A stretch of 64,000 nucleotides of DNA. Source: Staphylococcus pettenkoferi. Lineage in GTDB: Bacteria; Bacillota; Bacilli; Staphylococcales; Staphylococcaceae. Where the stretch lies: the NCBI RefSeq assembly GCF_002902685.1, contig NZ_PPRN01000019.1, forward strand, positions 35,183 through 99,182, given 5' to 3'. A program made the position numbers and the translations under genes. This document shows positions 45,801-54,273 of the stretch, piece by piece; position 1 is the stretch's first letter; each line of letters starts with the position of its first letter. The notes under the pieces were generated by a model. That model was not told where the DNA came from. It made no database searches and saw nothing but the letters and a program-made list of their open reading frames with translations.

Positions 45801-46897
45801 ACTTTAATTGGATAACTTTTATTTTGTTGTGCATTTAATGGAGGAGTAACAGTAATAGTACCTGTTTCTTGATCTATCGTTCCTGTCCATCCAGAAGGTA
45901 AACCATTTTTTGCAAATTCGTATTCAGAACCTTCTGGCATATCGTTATCCCCAGTTTGATCAAGATCTACTGATACACCTGGCTTAGTAGTAGTACTTTC
46001 ATAACCTGGATTATGTGATTCAGCATCTGTTACATTAAGATGAATAGGAGCATCGACGACTACCTCGTCAGCTGCTCTAAACCCAGCATAACCACGTACA
46101 GCTACTGGATTTTGATTTTGCTCATCACTATATTTTTTAAGTGCTTCAAATAACACGGCTTGCTTAATTTCTTTCGCAGACGCTTTTGTAGTATCGATGT
46201 TCAACGCATCAATAGCTTGTTCTGCTTCCTCGCTTGATACACCCGTAGTCTTCGCATAGTAATCTACAGCTGAAGTACGGTCTTCAACTTTATTGATATC
46301 AGCATGTGTATCTTGAGTTTCTACTTTATTATTAGAAGATTGTGTTATTTCTTTATTACTCTCAACAGATTGAGCTGTCTCTTCTGTTTGAACTTGATCT
46401 ATTTCATTAGAAGTTTCTTCTGTAGATTGATCTTCTTTCTGTTGTGTAGATGGGTCTACTTGAGATGAAGAAGTATCATCGTTAGATGCTTTCGTTTCAT
46501 GTTGAGAAGGTTGTTCAGCTTGAACATCAGTTGCTTCTTCTTGAGTTTGATCATCTTGAACTGATTGCTCAGTTGAGGATGTTTCATCACTCGCTTGAGA
46601 TGCTTCTGTTTCTGTTGCTTGCGTGTCGTGTGACGTTGTATCAGTTGTTTCAGGGTTAGATACCGCTTCAGCCTCAGTTGATTCCTTAACAGAACCTTCA
46701 CCCTTATCATTATTACCTACTGAATGACTGCTGTTCGCTTCAGTATCTTCAGCGGCTTTGGCGTCACTGTTTGCACCAAAGATAAGAGTGGCACCAATTA
46801 AGATTGATGCAGTCCCTACAGTGAAACGACGAATAGAATATTTGTTCTGTCTATTCGGTAGGAAATCTAATCTCCCTTTTCTCTTCTTGTTTCTCAA
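42818..46897 (-). CDS. YSIRK-LPXTG repeat surface protein with Rib-like and Ig-like repeats
   Basis: A 1359-residue wall-anchored adhesin-type protein. In order: YSIRR signal (about 19-48, cross-wall targeting), a Glu/Thr/Ser/Gln-rich region (to about 200), a short helical domain (about 205-260), eight Rib/alpha-like repeats of about 96 residues (each with PGY, TxPGxxV, GTxxE, GWT and YPDGS), two full Ig-like repeats with GTPGNTVEV and [11 protein letters not shown], a Met/His/Asp-rich segment with one Cys, and LPETG plus membrane helix and RRRKKEDK. Repeats 6 and 7 are nearly identical. The start is TTG with GGAGG 8 bases upstream. Probable adhesion or biofilm role (inference). Confidence 0.93.
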   Translation of the reverse strand: MRNKKRKGRLDFLPNRQNKYSIRRFTVGTASILIGATLIFGANSDAKAAEDTEANSSHSVGNNDKGEGSVKESTEAEAVSNPETTDTTSHDTQATETEASQASDETSSTEQSVQDDQTQEEATDVQAEQPSQHETKASNDDTSSSQVDPSTQQKEDQSTEETSNEIDQVQTEETAQSVESNKEITQSSNNKVETQDTHADINKVEDRTSAVDYYAKTTGVSSEEAEQAIDALNIDTTKASAKEIKQAVLFEALKKYSDEQNQNPVAVRGYAGFRAADEVVVDAPIHLNVTDAESHNPGYESTTTKPGVSVDLDQTGDNDMPEGSEYEFAKNGLPSGWTGTIDQETGTITVTPPLNAQQNKSYPIKVIVTYPDGSKSRTLSPRVKVLFDDSRTYHPGYEEKTTTPAVSVTVPQTKDTNVPEGTRYTIKELPSTWTATVDEHTGELVVTPPASANPGDYADIILRVFYPDNSTNETSARVHVIANDTLSHDPGYNEVFTYPGKTVKSSQVNDTNMPEGSVYSIAPGYEMPEGWTIDLDSHTGEITATAPEIINPNTSIGVTVLVTYPDGTTDSPNARITVLANDAQKYNPGYEDSFTNPGVAVSVDQTKDKDIPEGTRYEIDEPNLVAGWTATVDPTTGRITATPPLDSNENSYIFVPVNVIYPDGTIDNVRARVTVKLTDAEKHYPGYAPKTTKPGQSVDVPQVADKAIPSGTQFEVSGNVPEGWTIEINSSTGTVTATPPANANPGDVARVPVTVKYPDGSADTANAQVTVIATDAQTNEPGYDPKTTKPGQPVEVPQTKDPDLPTGTQFEGPKDIPDGWTVDVDPNTGKVTVTPPADVDPNTSVDIPVTVKYPDGSTDTTNAKVTVTPNDAQDNDPGYDPKTTKPGQPVEVPQTKDPDLPTGTQFEGPKDIPDGWTVDVDPNTGKVTVTPPADADPNTSVDIPVTVKYPDGSTETTNAKVTVTPNDAQDNDPGYDDKSTKPGQPVDVPQTKDKDLPPGTQFEGPKNVPDGWTVNVDPNTGTVTVTPPKDAKPGTKVGIPVTVKVPDGTTLKPGDTITVVEKDKHGHASTPTKVTVGDTENTAHQPIVDPIHGGGTSVSGKGTPGNTVEVTLPDGSKVTGEVDKDGNFTIKVPDGKELKPGDKVTVVEKDKNGHTSPATEVTVGDYPNTAHQPTVDPIHSGDKTVTGKGTPGNTVEVTLPDGSTVTGTVDKDGNFTIKVPDGTTLKPGDTITVVEKDKYGHTSTPTVVTVTDKEMNGNNCDMPKKDDNGQAPMDNHGSDMNTGDMTEHASTPAMTQGSDMAQGHDDSMKHAEAKDDAKSEAKALPETGNTDNSGTIFGSLFAALGALFLAGRRRKKEDK
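43986..44561 (-). repeat. Near-identical 288-bp tandem repeats inside the surface protein gene
   Basis: Two adjacent 288-bp units (about 43986-44273 and 44274-44561) encode repeats 6 and 7 and differ at only a few bases, while the other repeats are diverged. This points to a recent duplication or gene conversion and to repeat-number variability between strains. Confidence 0.8.
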
Positions 46898-47445
46898 AGA
46901 ATTATCCTCCCTATAGTATAAAATGTGTTATTTCTTGAAGTCATTATCTGACGCCTTAACTATACCACACAACTATAGTTGACACTAGTCAATTTTATTT
47001 TGATTAATTTATACAATTATTTATATAGTTTTAATACTTTTTTGCTTATATATAAGGTGCATAAACGTAATTCTTACTTTAATGAAATCTTAATTAGAGT
47101 AGAATTATCTTTAATAGTGACTAGCAATTAATAATCATAATTATGTAGCTTAATTGAGAATTTCACCGATTATACGCATGTTTATTGAGAAAATGTGCAT
47201 AAAGAAATAAAGCATATCTTGTGCTTTAACAAACGAATGGGAACTTATTTTAATAATTATTACTGATAATCTCATTTATTATAGAAGCGACGAACTTGTG
47301 ACCCTTAATATCTCGTTATTGTTCCTAAAATGTCTTGCAAAAAATTTTCGTAAATTTTTCACAAATGCACTTTTACAAGCTTTTGACATAGCAAAAACCC
47401 ACAATCCAAACCATCAGTCAGAATTGTGGGTTCATCACAAAAATA
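46898..47445. other. Upstream region of the surface protein gene
   Basis: 548 bp, very AT-rich, no gene. It contains two inverted repeats: AACTATA-N9-TATAGTT (about 46959-46981) and TTGAC-ACTA-GTCAA (46979-46992), with a minus-strand extended -10 TGTGGTATAGT between them and the gene. This is a candidate regulated promoter. Confidence 0.45.
47393..47432 (-). terminator. Terminator after the DUF4064-like gene
   Basis: AACCCACAAT with ATTGTGGGTT, then TTTTTG on the minus strand. Confidence 0.8.
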
Positions 47446-48147
47446 TTATTTATCGCGAGGATCTTTAACGTGTAAATCGTCACCTTTCTCTTGTAAGTGT
47501 TCTTTCATATCCTCACTTGTATGTTCTTTACCAAAACGCGCTTCTTGATGTTCATTACTATTGGCTTCAGTAAATCCTGTTCCAGTACGTTCTGAAGTAT
47601 TACCCTCTGATTTCGTAGTTCCAAACTGCGTCGGTTCTTTCTGTTCTTCATTAGCTTCTGTGAAATCAGGACGTCCATCATGTTGATGATCATCGCGACC
47701 ACTGTATTGTTTACCTGCCTCTTCATGATAGACACTATCTTGGTTCTCTCTGTGCATATCATCTTGTTGATGGTTCTTCGGCTTTCTCACTAAAAGCATA
47801 ATACCTGCAATTAAGAAGAGAATAGTACAAATCCAATTTGCGAATAATGCAATAATACCTGCAATAATGAGTAATACACCTGCAGCAATACGATTCTTCT
47901 TAATCAAGAAGACTGCTATTAGGGCTAAGATAGTTATAATAATTGAACCTACTATACCTACAGTCATCATTGTCACCATATTTTCAGCACCTTGTCGCGC
48001 TTGTTCAGTGCTCTGACCCGCTTTGATTGCATCAGTATCCACTTTGTCAGGATCAAAGAGTGGTTTTAAAGCCACAAAGGATATAATTCCAAGTATTCCA
48101 AATACAATACCTATCCATGAAAGGACTTTTTCTGCTGTTCTTTTCAT
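47446..48147 (-). CDS. DUF4064-like membrane protein with polar tail
   Basis: A 233-residue protein: an N-terminal MKRTAEKVLSWIG segment with a first membrane helix, two or three further helices (about 60-118), and a hydrophilic His/Asp/Glu/Gln-rich C-terminal half (about 125-233). The N-terminal half resembles DUF4064. The C-terminal tail contains two PTQFG/EARFG-type short repeats separated by FTEAN. GGAGGTTAC precedes the ATG. Function unknown; monocistronic. Confidence 0.7.
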   Translation of the reverse strand: MKRTAEKVLSWIGIVFGILGIISFVALKPLFDPDKVDTDAIKAGQSTEQARQGAENMVTMMTVGIVGSIIITILALIAVFLIKKNRIAAGVLLIIAGIIALFANWICTILFLIAGIMLLVRKPKNHQQDDMHRENQDSVYHEEAGKQYSGRDDHQHDGRPDFTEANEEQKEPTQFGTTKSEGNTSERTGTGFTEANSNEHQEARFGKEHTSEDMKEHLQEKGDDLHVKDPRDK

Positions 48148-48242
48148 AAATATGTAACCTCCTTTTCTATCTCTATCCCCTATTTAAAAGTAATTAATCT
48201 CTAATTTCAAATATTAATAAAATATTTGTTGTTGTTATGATA

Positions 48243-48716
48243 TTAATTTTTATATTTATCAAATATATATTGTGGAATGTGACAATAATCGTTAGGATGA
48301 CGATCTAAATAGTCTTGATGCTCGTCTGCACTCGGAATATAATTCGTTAACGGTAGGACTTCTGTCGCAATCAGATGATGATCTTCAAACTGATCAATAA
48401 AGTCCTGTGCCTCGCTAAGGTGTGCCTTCGATTCACTATAGAAACCGGTGCGATATTTCAATCCTCTATCTTCACCTTGCTGATTCACGCTATAAGGGTC
48501 AATGATTTCAAATAGATATTCCATTAACTGTGTCACAGTCACCTCATCAGGATCGAAAGTAACTTTCACCGCTTCAGCATAGCCATCGTACTCACCGTCG
48601 AGCGTAGAAGTCGTTCCGTTCACTCGTCCCGCTTCTGTATCTTTAACTCCCAGGACAACTTTCATGAAAGCTTGGACGCCCCATAAACAACCGCCTGCTA
48701 AATATGCTGTTTCCAT
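48243..48716 (-). CDS. msrA: Peptide-methionine (S)-S-oxide reductase
   Basis: Repairs S-methionine sulfoxide in oxidised proteins using thioredoxin. It has 157 residues. Catalytic Cys10 lies in GGCLWG, a Phe-to-Leu variant of the usual GCFWG. SVNQQGEDRGLKYRTGFY is the second family signature. A short N-terminus and lack of an MsrB domain are normal for staphylococcal MsrA. Staphylococci carry several msrA genes; which one this is cannot be told. GGGGAGGAGATAAG precedes the ATG. Confidence 0.93.
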   Translation of the reverse strand: METAYLAGGCLWGVQAFMKVVLGVKDTEAGRVNGTTSTLDGEYDGYAEAVKVTFDPDEVTVTQLMEYLFEIIDPYSVNQQGEDRGLKYRTGFYSESKAHLSEAQDFIDQFEDHHLIATEVLPLTNYIPSADEHQDYLDRHPNDYCHIPQYIFDKYKN

Positions 48717-48858
48717 CTTATCTCCTCCCCTTGTATTTCTAGTGTCTTTAATAGTTAGTCAAAGCTTACCATTATCATTTTTATTGTCAAAGGCAGATGA
48801 GTTATTTGCAAAATCAAATGGAGTAGTGAAAAAATATAAGTCTACACAAGTAAAATTT

Positions 48859-48888
48859 TTGTATTTTTAATAAAAATCTCGTTATACT
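48859..48888 (+). promoter_or_regulatory. Promoter of small paralogue 1
   Basis: TTGTAT (48859-48864), 18 bp, TATACT (48883-48888). It gives a leader of about 65 nt. Confidence 0.6.
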
Positions 48889-48931
48889 TACGGTAGAGAA
48901 AGGCTGCGTGAATAGGCACAATTACTGGCGG

Positions 48932-48951
48932 TCCCAATACTTATTGGGAGG
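48932..48951 (+). promoter_or_regulatory. Leader hairpin covering the ribosome site of small paralogue 1
   Basis: TCCCAAT-ACTT-ATTGGGA. The 3' arm shares GGGA with the Shine-Dalgarno GGGAGG, so the hairpin would hide the site. Confidence 0.6.
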
Positions 48952-48962
48952 ATTGATAACGC

Positions 48963-49229
48963 ATGTCTGAACAAGAGCATTTCGACATAGCCCTCGATCC
49001 TAAAGAACTCAACATTGACTGGGATAAGGCCACAGTTGATGAAGAGGAGTTACTCGAAGCAGGTTACCCTCTGGCCTTACTTGTCAATTGGATCGAGAAC
49101 AATATCATTGCACCTTTCTCTGTTGAAAACAGTAAACGCCATTTCTACACTAAAGAAGTGTTTAAGGCGACTGTTTATCATGTCATGAGCCAAAAAGCTC
49201 AAGACGATGATAAGAAAGTAATGGACTAG
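48963..49229 (+). CDS. Small acidic protein, paralogue 1
   Basis: 88 residues with no signal or membrane helix. It aligns along its length with the protein at 51021: DPKELNIDW, EEELLEAGYPLALLVNWIENNIIAPFSVEN, FYTKEVFKATVYHVM and a terminal VMD. The middle block resembles a small MerR/excisionase-type helix-turn-helix (xxLxxWIxxxIxPFxxxxxxxFYTxEV), which is tentative. GGGAGG precedes the ATG but sits in a hairpin. A terminator overlaps the final codons, an arrangement shared with the paralogue. No known family recognised. Confidence 0.72.
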   Translation: MSEQEHFDIALDPKELNIDWDKATVDEEELLEAGYPLALLVNWIENNIIAPFSVENSKRHFYTKEVFKATVYHVMSQKAQDDDKKVMD

Positions 49230-49252
49230 TCTTTGGCTAGTCCATCTTTCTT
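49221..49252 (+). terminator. Terminator overlapping the stop of small paralogue 1
   Basis: ATGGACTAG-(TCTTTGG)-CTAGTCCAT, then CTTTCTT. The stem includes the last two codons and the stop. Confidence 0.75.
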
Positions 49253-49365
49253 ATTTATAAGACACCCCGCATATTCATTTTTACAAAAATAAGACGGCTT
49301 TCTCTCTAAAGTCGTTTGTACTACAGAAAATGAAATTTCATCATCAACTTCCCTATACAATATAA

Positions 49366-49402
49366 AAAAGCTCCTACACGAAAGCGCTTCGCATAGGAAC
49401 TT
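49366..49402 (-). terminator. Terminator after the MFS gene
   Basis: AAG-TCCTA-CGAA with TTCG-TAGGA-CTT, followed by TTTTTTATA on the minus strand. Confidence 0.75.
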
Positions 49403-49411
49403 AATTAACCT

Positions 49412-50614
49412 TTAAGACGTATGAGTATTTGGGTTCTTATATCTATAACGTCTTTGTACATAATAGTAGAGACACATAGCTAAGAGTACGACGATAGCTA
49501 TCGCAATATAGAGCCAACGATATCCAATGGCTGAAATAACGAAACCTAAGACAAACGGACCGATGCCTGAGCCTAAGTCTAAACAAATAAAGAATGTCGA
49601 TGTTGCTAAGCCCATCTTATCTGCTGGTGATTGTTGAATCGCAATCGTCTGACTGCTAGGAACGAGCGTACCGTAACCTAGGCCGACAAAGATAGAAGCG
49701 AGAATAATCAACCACGTATTCACTGAACCTGCTAGTGTAATGAGTCCAAGCGCAAAGAGGATAAATGTTGGGAACATGATGAAATTAGCCCCTTTGTGGT
49801 CGAATATTTTACCAGTAAAAGGACGAGAAATGAATGAAATTACCGCGTAGAAGATAAAGAATAAACTAGATGCAGTGACGAGATCCATCGTCTCCGCAAA
49901 GCTTTTAATATAGGAAAGAATACTTGAGTAACAGATACCTATAATAAAGATAACGATTGAAATCGGTAATGCTTCTGGTTGAAGGAAAGCTTTCCAACCT
50001 TTAGGCTGATTCTGTTTATCGTTTGAACGCACAACTGGGATGCGTTTAATAAATAAGGATAGGATAAATGCAATAACGATAAAGATGAGACCAAATAGGA
50101 AGATATGTTGGAAACTTGCTTGTTGAGAGATGAGTATACCTACAAATGGTCCGATAGCTGATGCGAGAATATTACTTAATGAGTAATAACCAATACCTTC
50201 TCCTTTACGAGCGGCAGGCACAACTTTAGATGCCATAGAACTTGTTGCGTTAGATCCGATACCGAATGCAAGGCCATGGATGAAACGCACAATATAAAGT
50301 ATGACGAGTGTCGCTGCGATGTAGTAGAGTGCCACGGCAACGAACGAGAAGACTACACCAAAGAGCAACATGTATTTCAGTTGAATCGAGTCAATGAAAC
50401 GTCCGGCAACTAGCCGACCAAAGAGCATGCCAATGATAAAGATTCCTGCTGCTAGTCCACCAAGACTTTCACTCGTATGGAACGCATGTATCGTATAGGA
50501 TGTCACCGTTACGAATAACGCGAAGTGAACCATATACATGAGAAAGTTCACGACAGTGACGTTGATAAAGTCACGCGTCCATAAAGGCTCTTGTACTTGA
50601 GATTTATGAGCCAT
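49412..50614 (-). CDS. MFS transporter
   Basis: A 400-residue, 12-TM carrier. FLMYMVHFALFVTVTSYTI is TM1; GRLVAGRFIDSIQLKY is the TM2-3 loop, a variant of the MFS signature. It resembles the YfkF/YhhS and staphylopine-exporter-like efflux group, but no metallophore genes are linked. The ATG at 50614 follows GAGGTG by 6 bases; a GTG nine bases upstream overlaps that site. It lies on the opposite strand between the two small paralogues, so the three genes may form one locus. Confidence 0.82.
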   Translation of the reverse strand: MAHKSQVQEPLWTRDFINVTVVNFLMYMVHFALFVTVTSYTIHAFHTSESLGGLAAGIFIIGMLFGRLVAGRFIDSIQLKYMLLFGVVFSFVAVALYYIAATLVILYIVRFIHGLAFGIGSNATSSMASKVVPAARKGEGIGYYSLSNILASAIGPFVGILISQQASFQHIFLFGLIFIVIAFILSLFIKRIPVVRSNDKQNQPKGWKAFLQPEALPISIVIFIIGICYSSILSYIKSFAETMDLVTASSLFFIFYAVISFISRPFTGKIFDHKGANFIMFPTFILFALGLITLAGSVNTWLIILASIFVGLGYGTLVPSSQTIAIQQSPADKMGLATSTFFICLDLGSGIGPFVLGFVISAIGYRWLYIAIAIVVLLAMCLYYYVQRRYRYKNPNTHTS

Positions 50615-51020
50615 TTCTTTCACCTCACTATGAGTTAATCGTTGTGTACTTTAAATTGATTCACACATATTATTTATACTGTTTATTTAAGTTAAAACGT
50701 GCCGTGCTACTTAATGTCTGAAGTATAGATTATGAGTTTAAAATCACTCATTATGCTTATAGGTAAAAAGTAATACATAATTATTCAATAAGTGAGCGTA
50801 TTTAAGAAGAATAATAGAAGTTTGATTTAAAATTATGTTTAAAACCCACACAATTGAGCAATAGTTACTAATGAGAAAGGCTCACCTTTCTTCATTCCTT
50901 AATTAACGACAATGTAGAAGATCAATCTTAGGATTGTTTGCTCTGTGGAGAGGCTTGCTTTTTAGCGAGTCTCTCCGGGGCAAGCCTCTCCGCTAATTTA
51001 TTAGTGAGGAGGCTGATACA
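50615..51020. other. Intergenic region with the small paralogue 2 leader
   Basis: 406 bp. The first part is AT-rich promoter DNA, with a hairpin AGAAAGG-CTCA-CCTTTCT near 50874-50891. The last 75 bases form the structured leader described separately. Confidence 0.5.
50947..51012 (+). promoter_or_regulatory. Multi-arm leader with mutually exclusive hairpins before small paralogue 2
   Basis: Arm A GGAGAGGCTTGCT (50947-50959) can pair with B AGCGAGTCTCTCC (50964-50976; 13 bp, two G-U pairs, TTTT loop) or with C GCAAGCCTCTCC (50980-50991; 12 bp, perfect). When A pairs with B, the CTCCGCTAAT part of C (50988-50997) can pair with ATTAGT-GA-GGAG (51000-51011) and hide the GAGGAGG ribosome site. When A pairs with C, the CTCC arm is used up. 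This looks like a translational switch or attenuator. Confidence 0.6.
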
Positions 51021-51284
51021 TTGGCAAAATTTGAAGAAAATAACATCCAAATTGATCCAAAAGAGATAGATTTGGATTGGAGTCAGCTGATAACTGACGA
51101 ACAAGAGATGTTAGAAGCTGGCTACCCACTCGAGCTTATCGCTCATTGGGTCGACAACAACATCCTTGAGCCTTTCTCAGTCGATAATCAGCGCCAATTC
51201 TACACACAAGATGTGTTTAAGGCGACTGTTTATCAAGCTATGGAACAACAATCCGTAGCTGATAATAAAGAAGTTATGGACTAA
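51021..51284 (+). CDS. Small acidic protein, paralogue 2
   Basis: 87 residues, paralogue of the protein at 48963. It shares DPKEIDLDW, EQEMLEAGYPLELIAHWVDNNI, EPFSV, FYTQDVFKATVYQ and a terminal EVMD. The start is TTG with GAGGAGG 8 bases upstream. A terminator hairpin begins in the last codons. The central block again looks like a small helix-turn-helix or excisionase-type fold (tentative). No known family recognised. Expression is probably controlled by its structured leader. Confidence 0.72.
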   Translation: MAKFEENNIQIDPKEIDLDWSQLITDEQEMLEAGYPLELIAHWVDNNILEPFSVDNQRQFYTQDVFKATVYQAMEQQSVADNKEVMD

Positions 51285-51309
51285 TTTGTCCATAACTTCT
51301 CCCTTTTTA
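51271..51309 (+). terminator. Terminator overlapping the stop of small paralogue 2
   Basis: AAGTTATGGAC (51271-51281) with GTCCATAACTT (51288-51298), then CTCCCTTTTT. Confidence 0.8.
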
Positions 51310-51310
51310 A

Positions 51311-51523
51311 TTATTGAAATAAATCTTGAAACACTGATAAAGAGCGTTTCACTGTCTCGATGTATTGTTCTTTCACTAAAAGTTGCTCGTTAAAGTACTC
51401 TAATATATGTTCCGGTACGGTTTCTTCTTTGGGAAAATTAACATCTTGTTCTACGTAGTCTGCAAGCTTTCCTAATGGCGTGTCATCTCCCACGAAACTT
51501 TGTAAAAATTCGTAAAAACTCAT
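51311..51523 (-). CDS. YozE-family SAM-like protein
   Basis: A 70-residue cytosolic protein that matches the YozE SAM-like fold: SFYEFLQSFVGDDTPLGKLADYV then FPKEE and EHILEYF. Function unknown in all known members. GAGGTGA precedes the ATG. It converges with small paralogue 2. The protein is short but has the normal length of its family. Confidence 0.8.
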   Translation of the reverse strand: MSFYEFLQSFVGDDTPLGKLADYVEQDVNFPKEETVPEHILEYFNEQLLVKEQYIETVKRSLSVFQDLFQ

Positions 51524-52274
51524 GACTTCACCTCAAAATCTTACAGCTGTCAAATTCGAATCCTGTTGCGAAGATAAAGTTTATTATTCCTTTCGCCAAA
51601 CTCGGAATTCGTTTCCGCTTGTAATTCCTTATTTCCATTTTAACAGACAACTAATTGTATTGTTAATAGTGACATTGTTACATTTTATTGTACGACAGAT
51701 TTTTATAGTTTATTAAAAAATCGTGTAAATTCTATTGACTTTAACTAAATTGTATGTCCAAAAATGGTTTATGCTTACTCTTATTGCATCATCTACTAGT
51801 GTAACATTAAAAAGAGTTGTTTTTATACCTAGTTTCATAATTTTATTGAAAATACTTTTCTCTCCTATGTAATACATTTTCAACTTTCGTATGGATATTG
51901 CGGTATGCCCCTTTATTAATACTATTTATAGCTTCTCTCGCGATATGATTCTAATATCTAATTTCGTTCAATTTATCTATATTAATGAAGAAAATCTTGA
52001 ACTACCGCTTTAAACCCTTTCTCTGTTTAAACCTCTCTCTATCCTTTCATAAAGCAGTGACGAATTCAAAATATAGATTTGAAATTTACAATTTCCTAAA
52101 ATTCTGCGCGCTCGCTTCAAATTTCAAAAATTTGAAGCGAGCGCATTTTTCATGTCCCTTTTTATATCTTTCTAATCTTTATAACTCCTTTTATTTAAAG
52201 AGCTAAATATTGATGTCTTCTGCTAAAGCAGTCGACATCTAGAGACGAACGAAAAAGGAAGGAGGTATAGAGAG
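51524..52274. other. Gene-poor region with an orphan terminator
   Basis: 750 bp, AT-rich, no convincing protein gene. The main features are the perfect hairpin at 52108-52150 and a smaller hairpin GATGTC..GACATC (52212-52238) in front of the next gene. Confidence 0.5.
52108..52150 (+). terminator. Strong orphan terminator
   Basis: GCGCTCGCTTCAAATTT pairs perfectly with AAATTTGAAGCGAGCGC (loop CAA), then ATTTTTC. No protein gene ends here, so it may close a small RNA. Confidence 0.8.
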
Positions 52275-52523
52275 ATGATGTATTCACAAATTAAGAACAT
52301 TCTCCTTAGAAAGCAACAATCCATTCAAACTATCATAGAGATTTATGAGCAACACCAAGATAATGGCGTGTCATGTGAAATGCGTAAATTAGACATGCTT
52401 TTTCAACAAATTTATGCAGAGTTGCATAACTCAGCAGTAGACGAGCTCACATTTGTAGCCTCTACACCACAAGAGCTACTCGAATGGTTTGTCATTCAAC
52501 ACTATTATTACGAAGCATTCTAA
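52275..52523 (+). CDS. Small hypothetical protein
   Basis: 82 residues, mostly helical and charged, ending in aromatic WFVIQHYYYEAF. No family recognised. A strong AAGGAAGGAGGT site precedes two adjacent ATGs, and a terminator (52623-52653) follows, so translation is likely. A leader hairpin (52212-52238) lies between promoter region and start. Function unknown. Confidence 0.6.
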   Translation: MMYSQIKNILLRKQQSIQTIIEIYEQHQDNGVSCEMRKLDMLFQQIYAELHNSAVDELTFVASTPQELLEWFVIQHYYYEAF

Positions 52524-52622
52524 CGCATGCGACATATATCGTCGTTACAAAGGTATTTAAATTTCTACAAACAAACGTCAAGCCTAACGTTTTAATATTT
52601 TATTGTTTTCAGACTTTATTCT

Positions 52623-52653
52623 AAACGACCTTAACTGTCTAAGGTCGTTTTTT
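52623..52653 (+). terminator. Terminator before the HTH gene
   Basis: AAACGACCTTA (52623-52633) with TAAGGTCGTTT (52640-52650) and TTT. It ends the 82-residue gene. A TATAAT at 52652-52657 overlaps its tail and may be the HTH gene -10. Confidence 0.85.
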
Positions 52654-52678
52654 ATAATGAATTTATAGAGGTTAAGAG

Positions 52679-53179
52679 GTGGTTATCATCGAACAGGCAT
52701 ACCGTTTACTTGAAATTTATACAAAATTGCTCAACCACGACACAGTAAATACGGCACTGCTTGCTGAAGAATTTAAAGTTGATCGCCGTACTATTCAACG
52801 TGATATCAGCAATATTAAACATTACTTTTACGAGAAAAGTCTTATCAACGAACTCGATTATGAAATACATTTTAACTTTAGTGAAAATAGTTATTTCATC
52901 ACAAATAAGACTGACCGCTCACTAAATAATTTAGAAACTGTCAGTTATGAAATGACGCACCAAACATATAAAAAGATTAAGCAGACCTATCGAACACAAG
53001 TCATTCATCAAGATGCGCAACATATCAAGGTTGAAATGCAACTTTCAACGATTGAAGCGATCAATCTCTGCTTTCAATATCGTAAGTCTTTAAGGTTGAT
53101 TGCTCCAGAATCACTTTATGCTCAATTCATCACAGAGCTCATCAAGCTTGAGATGATTTACTTAAAACACAAAATTTAA
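52679..53179 (+). CDS. HTH-type regulator, short DeoR/WYL-like
   Basis: A 166-residue protein with an N-terminal winged helix (about residues 5-65): LAEEFKVDRRTIQRDISNIK is the recognition region of DeoR/WYL-type regulators. WYL regulators are usually about 300 residues with a C-terminal ligand domain; this one stops early, so it is either a short family or a truncated relic. The start is GTG with AGAGG 7 bases upstream. The downstream lipoprotein genes on the same strand could be targets. Confidence 0.7.
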   Translation: MVIIEQAYRLLEIYTKLLNHDTVNTALLAEEFKVDRRTIQRDISNIKHYFYEKSLINELDYEIHFNFSENSYFITNKTDRSLNNLETVSYEMTHQTYKKIKQTYRTQVIHQDAQHIKVEMQLSTIEAINLCFQYRKSLRLIAPESLYAQFITELIKLEMIYLKHKI

Positions 53180-53284
53180 TAAATGCTGGAAGGATGAACG
53201 CTGGATTAGAGGTTCAGTGTCATCCTTCTTCTATTATAACTATCTTAGATGCCTCGACATTTACAAAAAGGAGTTAGAACAAAT

Positions 53285-54256
53285 ATGAAAAAGAGAATAA
53301 TTTCAACACTCAGTATCACTGCCCTACTACTCGCAGGGTGCCAAGGACACGACAAACATGAGGATGACTCAAAGGATCAGAAACAAACGTCTAGTAGCAA
53401 ATCTACTTCATCTTCTGATAATAAAAAGTCATCTGAAGACAAATAAAAATCCAAAGATAAAAAGATGAAAGAAATCACATTCGAAGATTTATTCAAAGAT
53501 GGTAAGGGGCATATGCTATACGATATTAAAGCAAAGTCTTACCATATTAATGAGTCAGTAGATTTTGACAATATTGAAGACGAAAATAATAGCTTAGAAC
53601 ATATGTACTACGTTAAAGATAACAAAGGTCTTGAATATAACGTTGATTTCAACAAAGATGATTCCTATACTTTTAAAAACTTCACTAAATACGATACAGA
53701 TACGCAGAAATCTAAAATAGAAAAACTTGAGAAACGTCAATTAAATGACCGACTACTTAATGAAGATAAGGGTAAAGTTAACTATCATGCTGATTTGTCG
53801 CCTTTCTATCGCTTCAATTACGTTAAAGATGGTAAATTTGATGGCGTTTCTTATCTATTTTCAAAACACGACCTTAAAAAGAAAGATGAATTTGATATTG
53901 ATGAGCCTAAAAAATGGATGGAAACTCACACCACAGATAAAGACCTAGAACAGTATAAAAAAGACGCTCAAAAAAATTATAGACCATCCTATAACATGGC
54001 CATCAAACCTTTTGAATACAAAGGGAAGATGTATGCAGGTTTAGCTGAGGGGACTGAACTGGACAACGGCGTTGATAAGCAGCAAGCAATACCTGAAGTG
54101 CTCATTACTGAAGTGCCGAAAAATACAAAAATAGTCGTAAACAAAGACCATAAAGATAAAAACACGACCGTTCTAGACTACAGAAAAAGCGATGATGGTT
54201 CTAGAGAAGCCAAAGAGAAAAAAGACAAAGAAGAGCGTGACTTAGATAATATTTAA
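53285..54256 (+). pseudogene. Lipoprotein gene interrupted by one in-frame stop
   Basis: Starts with a lipoprotein signal (MKKRIISTLSITALLLAGC), then a Lys/Ser/Asp-rich linker. At 53444-53446 a TAA ends the frame after SSEDK, but the same frame continues directly with KSKDKK and a full C-terminal domain to 54256. A single change from a Lys or Gln codon would restore a 323-residue lipoprotein. The downstream part has a possible ATG at 53465 without a good ribosome site. The C-terminal domain (ITFEDLFKDGKGHMLYDI..) is similar in style to the next lipoprotein. Function unknown. Confidence 0.75.
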
Positions 54257-54273
54257 TAAAGGGGAGTCTACAT

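Noticed and set aside
42818..46897. Regular repeats that could suggest a CRISPR array
   Set aside because: The repeats are long, coding, in frame and without spacers.
47505..47762. 85-residue minus-strand frame inside the DUF4064-like gene
   Set aside because: It is a shifted frame of the real gene and has no ribosome site.
51985..52206. 73-residue frame covering the orphan terminator
   Set aside because: It runs through a perfect 17-bp hairpin and has no ribosome site; a non-coding explanation fits better.
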